The translations under genes and the position numbers were made by a program. Shown here one piece after another: positions 61,480 to 64,000 of a stretch of DNA of 64,000 nucleotides. The notes under the pieces are model-generated. The model was not told the DNA's origin, ran no database searches, and was given only the letters and a program-made list of their open reading frames with translations. Position 1 is the stretch's first letter. Each line of letters begins with the position of its first letter. The stretch is from CBDBLK01 sp965243145 (GTDB taxonomy: Bacteria; Bdellovibrionota; Bacteriovoracia; Bacteriovoracales; Bacteriovoracaceae): contig CBDEUB010000002.1 in NCBI GenBank assembly GCA_965243145.1, positions 1,798,001 to 1,862,000 of the forward strand, written 5' to 3'.

Positions 61480-62432
61480 ATAAAATAGTGTCAAAATTTT
61501 TTATTCTTGTCGTGCTGTCGGGATTGATTTTGGCCATTTTACCTGTTTTGGGAAGAAGTTTCGAGTTTGGGAATACTATCTTTTGGCACATTCGATTCCC
61601 CAGAGTATTGACTTGTTGGTTAGTTGGTGGAGGATTATCAGTAGGTGGATTAATTTATCAGGCCATATTTCGCAATGATTTGGCAACCCCTCACATTTTA
61701 GGAATTACTTCGGGGGCCTCTCTTGGTACTGCTATAACTATTTTTTTTGGCCTTACAGGACACACTTTTGGATATTGGGATTTTAAAACATTGATGGCAT
61801 TTTTAGGGGGATTGGGAAGCAGTGTTTTAATTTATATTATGGCCGAATACTGGAAAAATTTTAGAATTGAGAATCTGTTGCTTACTGGTGTAGCAATAAG
61901 CATGATTTGTTCTAGCTTCGTTTTATTGATTCAATTTTTAGATCATGAAAGAACTACCTCACAAATCATTTATTGGCTTGTAGGTGGAGTAGATGTTGTT
62001 GGAATGGAAACTCCTTTGTCATTGGCCCCATTGGTTTTCCTAAGTCTTTTAATTTTATTCTTTTATTCTGGAGAACTTAATCTTTTAAGTGTTGGAAAAA
62101 TTTTTTCGCAGTCTCGTGGAGTAGATTTTGAGAAAAAAATTAAGGTTATTTTAATTGTCATTTCTTTTTTAATAGCTTCTATTGTAGCTGAATGTGGCCC
62201 TATCGGATTTATTGGACTCATTATTCCCCATATAGTGAAAGGTATTCTTGGCAGAGACCATCGTTTTTTGATTGGGGCCTGTTTTATGGTAGGTGGTGCC
62301 TTTTTGGGATGTTGTGATCTTGTTGCTCGCACTTTTTTTCAGTATTCTGTCATTCCTGTAGGTGTGATAACTGCTTTTTTGGGAGGCCTATTTTTTTTAT
62401 GGGTTCTTATAAAGAAAGCTAATAGAAGGTAG
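61476..62432 (+). CDS. ABC transporter permease, FecCD/BtuC family
   Basis: 318 aa with about nine transmembrane helices. RVLTCWLVGGGLSVGGLIYQAIFRNDLATPHILGITSGAS contains the FecCD hallmark (RxxxxxxxGxxLxxxGxxxQxxxxNPLAxPxxLGxxxGA), here with ND for NP; only its pieces RVLTCWLVGG and LATPHILGITSGAS need be read. GPIGFIGLIIPHIVK is the coupling segment that meets the ATPase. It converges with the HtrA-like gene, one base apart. Confidence 0.9.
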   Translation: MNKIVSKFFILVVLSGLILAILPVLGRSFEFGNTIFWHIRFPRVLTCWLVGGGLSVGGLIYQAIFRNDLATPHILGITSGASLGTAITIFFGLTGHTFGYWDFKTLMAFLGGLGSSVLIYIMAEYWKNFRIENLLLTGVAISMICSSFVLLIQFLDHERTTSQIIYWLVGGVDVVGMETPLSLAPLVFLSLLILFFYSGELNLLSVGKIFSQSRGVDFEKKIKVILIVISFLIASIVAECGPIGFIGLIIPHIVKGILGRDHRFLIGACFMVGGAFLGCCDLVARTFFQYSVIPVGVITAFLGGLFFLWVLIKKANRR

Positions 62433-62433
62433 A

Positions 62434-63543
62434 TTAAAGTTTCATTAATCTAAGTTTAACGCTCTCTTTTTTCCCTTGTCTAAGGTAATGAAGTGTAATT
62501 TCATCTCCAACTTTGTATTTTTCTAATGTGTGGTAAATATCATCGTAGGAATTTATTTCATGTTTATCAATGGCAATAATAATATCCCCGATATGATAGC
62601 GTCTTTGACGATCGCGTCCCATTCCTATTAACCCCGCTTGACCTGCGGGAGATTTGGGATTTACACTTCTAATGACAATTCCTTTTTCAATTCCAAAATG
62701 GCGCTTGGCCGAGTCATCAAGAAGGGCAACTCCAAGCCCAGGACGATCTATTTTTCCATGCTTAATCAATTGAGGCACAATTCTTTTAATAGTATTGATG
62801 GGAACTGCAAAGCCAATGCCTGCACTGGAACCTGAAGTGCTATAGATAACGGTATTCATTCCAATCACTTTATTGTTGCTATTTAATAATGGCCCACCTG
62901 AGTTGCCTTGGTTGATAGAAGAATCAGTTTGAATCATTCCATGAATTTTAACACCGCCAACCCCTTGTATTTTTCTTCCCAGGGCCGAAATAATTCCTGC
63001 CGTAATGGTTTGATCAAGTCCAAAAGGATTTCCAATAGCTATGGCCTTTTGACCTACTTTGAGTTGGGAAGAGTCTCCAATTTCAACGGGATAGAGTTGT
63101 TTAGGCATCGTTTCGAGTTTGAGGACAGCAATATCTTTTTGAGGTTCTGCACCAACTATTTTGGCCTTATATTTTTTCGTATCCTTATGAAATGAAATTT
63201 GAAAAGAGTTACTTTTGTCGACGACATGGTAATTGGTTACAACATGGCCTAAATGATCCCATACAAATCCTGAACCTACTCCTGCTGGAATTTCTGTAGC
63301 ATCAAAATCAAGGAACCAACCACGGCGGATTAATTGCATTCCTGAGACATTAACCACTGAACGAACATTTTTGTTGAAAACATCAATCGTATTTTTTTCG
63401 TATTCGAGAAGGGTTTGGGCCTCTTTTGCCGTTGGGGTGGTTTCGTTCCGCCCGAAAAGTGCTTGAACTTCTTGCAAAAAATAGTTAAAAACAAAGATAC
63501 TGGAAAGAGCGAAAAGAAGGTTTCTTAAATAGCTTTTTTTCAT
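62434..63543 (-). CDS. HtrA/DegS-type serine protease
   Basis: 369 aa from ATG 63543 (a GTG at 63555 is in frame). An N-terminal anchor or signal segment (residues about 4-25), then a trypsin-like domain with His in VVTNYHVVDKS, Asp in QKDIAVLKLE and Ser in NQGNSGGPLL, then one PDZ domain (SPAGQAGLIGMGRDRQ, IGDIIIAIDKHEI). The single PDZ domain and anchor fit DegS/HhoB-like envelope quality control. It could act upstream of RseP in an anti-sigma cascade; that link is inferred. Confidence 0.92.
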   Translation of the reverse strand: MKKSYLRNLLFALSSIFVFNYFLQEVQALFGRNETTPTAKEAQTLLEYEKNTIDVFNKNVRSVVNVSGMQLIRRGWFLDFDATEIPAGVGSGFVWDHLGHVVTNYHVVDKSNSFQISFHKDTKKYKAKIVGAEPQKDIAVLKLETMPKQLYPVEIGDSSQLKVGQKAIAIGNPFGLDQTITAGIISALGRKIQGVGGVKIHGMIQTDSSINQGNSGGPLLNSNNKVIGMNTVIYSTSGSSAGIGFAVPINTIKRIVPQLIKHGKIDRPGLGVALLDDSAKRHFGIEKGIVIRSVNPKSPAGQAGLIGMGRDRQRRYHIGDIIIAIDKHEINSYDDIYHTLEKYKVGDEITLHYLRQGKKESVKLRLMKL

Positions 63544-63629
63544 TTTATGGCCCACTAAACCTATTATATGTTCTTACTTACTTCTGGATTAGGAATTGTG
63601 TCAAGAAATAATGCTCTGGATTATGAGAA

Positions 63630-64000
63630 ATGCAAATAAAGTATTTTAATCGACAAACTCGAAGAATGGAAATGGAAAAAGTTTATGGAGAGGCGGTTCT
63701 CAAGTGGCTTTATACGAGTTTTTGGGGGTGTTGTTTAATGCGGCCTTCGATCATGGCCTTATTGAGTCGAATTTATGGATATTTTCAATCTTCTCCACTC
63801 TCTAAGCGTAAAATTGCCCCTTTTATAGAAAATTTTGAAATTTGTATGGACGATTTTTTACCGGCAGATGGGCGAGGGGCAAATGACCCTTATGGCCATT
63901 TTAATGAGTTTTTTATACGGCGCTTCAAAAAAGGCCGGCGAATTTTTGTGCAGGGTAAAAAAATCCCAGCTTTTAGTGAGGCCCGCTATTTTGGCCATGA
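63630..64000 (+). CDS. psd: Phosphatidylserine decarboxylase, 5' part
   Basis: The gene runs off the window; 123 residues are visible from ATG 63630. MQIKYFNRQTRRMEMEKVYG and then EAVLKWLY, MDDFLPADGRG and FNEFFIRRFKKGRR match the N-terminal part of the long proteobacterial Psd proenzyme (I-x-Y-NR-x-T, VYGE-x-x-LxWLY, FNxFFxRxL). The catalytic LGST region lies beyond the end. It is a different subtype from the short psd at 7594. It is divergent from the HtrA-like gene, with 86 bases between. Confidence 0.85.
   Translation, partial: MQIKYFNRQTRRMEMEKVYGEAVLKWLYTSFWGCCLMRPSIMALLSRIYGYFQSSPLSKRKIAPFIENFEICMDDFLPADGRGANDPYGHFNEFFIRRFKKGRRIFVQGKKIPAFSEARYFGH

Noticed and set aside
1..64000. CRISPR arrays, insertion sequences, rRNA and tRNA genes
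   Set aside because: I looked for regularly spaced repeats, transposase motifs and cloverleaf or rRNA landmarks and found none that I could support; a covariance search was not possible.

Overview
The window (about 36-40% G+C by eye) is gene-dense chromosome of a Gram-negative, flagellated bacterium. The best fit is the Bdellovibrionota / Bdellovibrio-Bacteriovorax lineage. The reasons are a Glt-type gliding gene block with an OMP_myx_plus-like barrel, TPR proteins and an FHA-TM-TonB protein; two tandem flagellins; a Flp/Tad pilus operon; many lipoproteins; and frequent GTG/TTG starts. This placement rests on gene content only, because no rRNA or tRNA gene was found.

Layout. 1-622: the 3' end of an unidentified gene, then a frameshifted FtsK C-terminal remnant. 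746-10763: a housekeeping run on the + strand (rpsB, tsf, pyrH, frr, uppS, cdsA, rseP, tsaB, a short psd, pssA, a probable outer-membrane protein, truA). It covers translation, nucleotide supply, undecaprenyl and phospholipid synthesis and envelope proteolysis; dxr, often found between cdsA and rseP, is absent. 10866-11702: an FGE/SUMF1-fold lipoprotein whose 3' end looks like a diversity-generating retroelement (DGR) variable region. 11815-19546: trigger factor, then hmgA with a flavin reductase and a fumarylacetoacetase-family gene, split by an accessory island (15.0-18.5 kb). The island carries three small lipoproteins with a shared Asn-rich tail, a DUF2971 protein and an ImmA-like protease, and contains a duplicated copy of the fumarylacetoacetase gene's 3' end. 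19584-31277: a DUF309 protein, an EI24-like membrane protein, valS, hisS, a lipoprotein, a three-gene operon of unrecognised exported proteins and a membrane Fe-S oxidoreductase.

31368-46540: a lipoprotein resembling a degenerate alkaline-phosphatase fold, an AddB/AddA-like repair nuclease pair and the Glt-like motility block. 46798-49765: two flagellins and a sugar-nucleotide reductase-like gene. 49770-50577: an unrecognised gene preceded by a promoter, a highly structured ~200-nt RNA and a terminator, all on the minus strand. 50643-59811: a compact Flp/Tad pilus operon (pilin-like proteins, prepilin peptidase, TadE-like proteins, CpaB, secretin, a fused TadZ-CpaF ATPase, TadB). 59885-62432: a BtuFDC/FecBCD-type importer. 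62434-63543: an HtrA-family protease. 63630-64000: the start of a canonical phosphatidylserine decarboxylase running off the end.

A cross-cutting signal is strong over-use of the palindrome GGCC on both strands and in many genes. It is nearly absent from the 15.4-17.5 kb island, which supports recent acquisition of that segment. The strongest novelty candidates are the putative DGR target, the Asn-tailed lipoprotein island with its duplicated gene end, and the structured minus-strand RNA.
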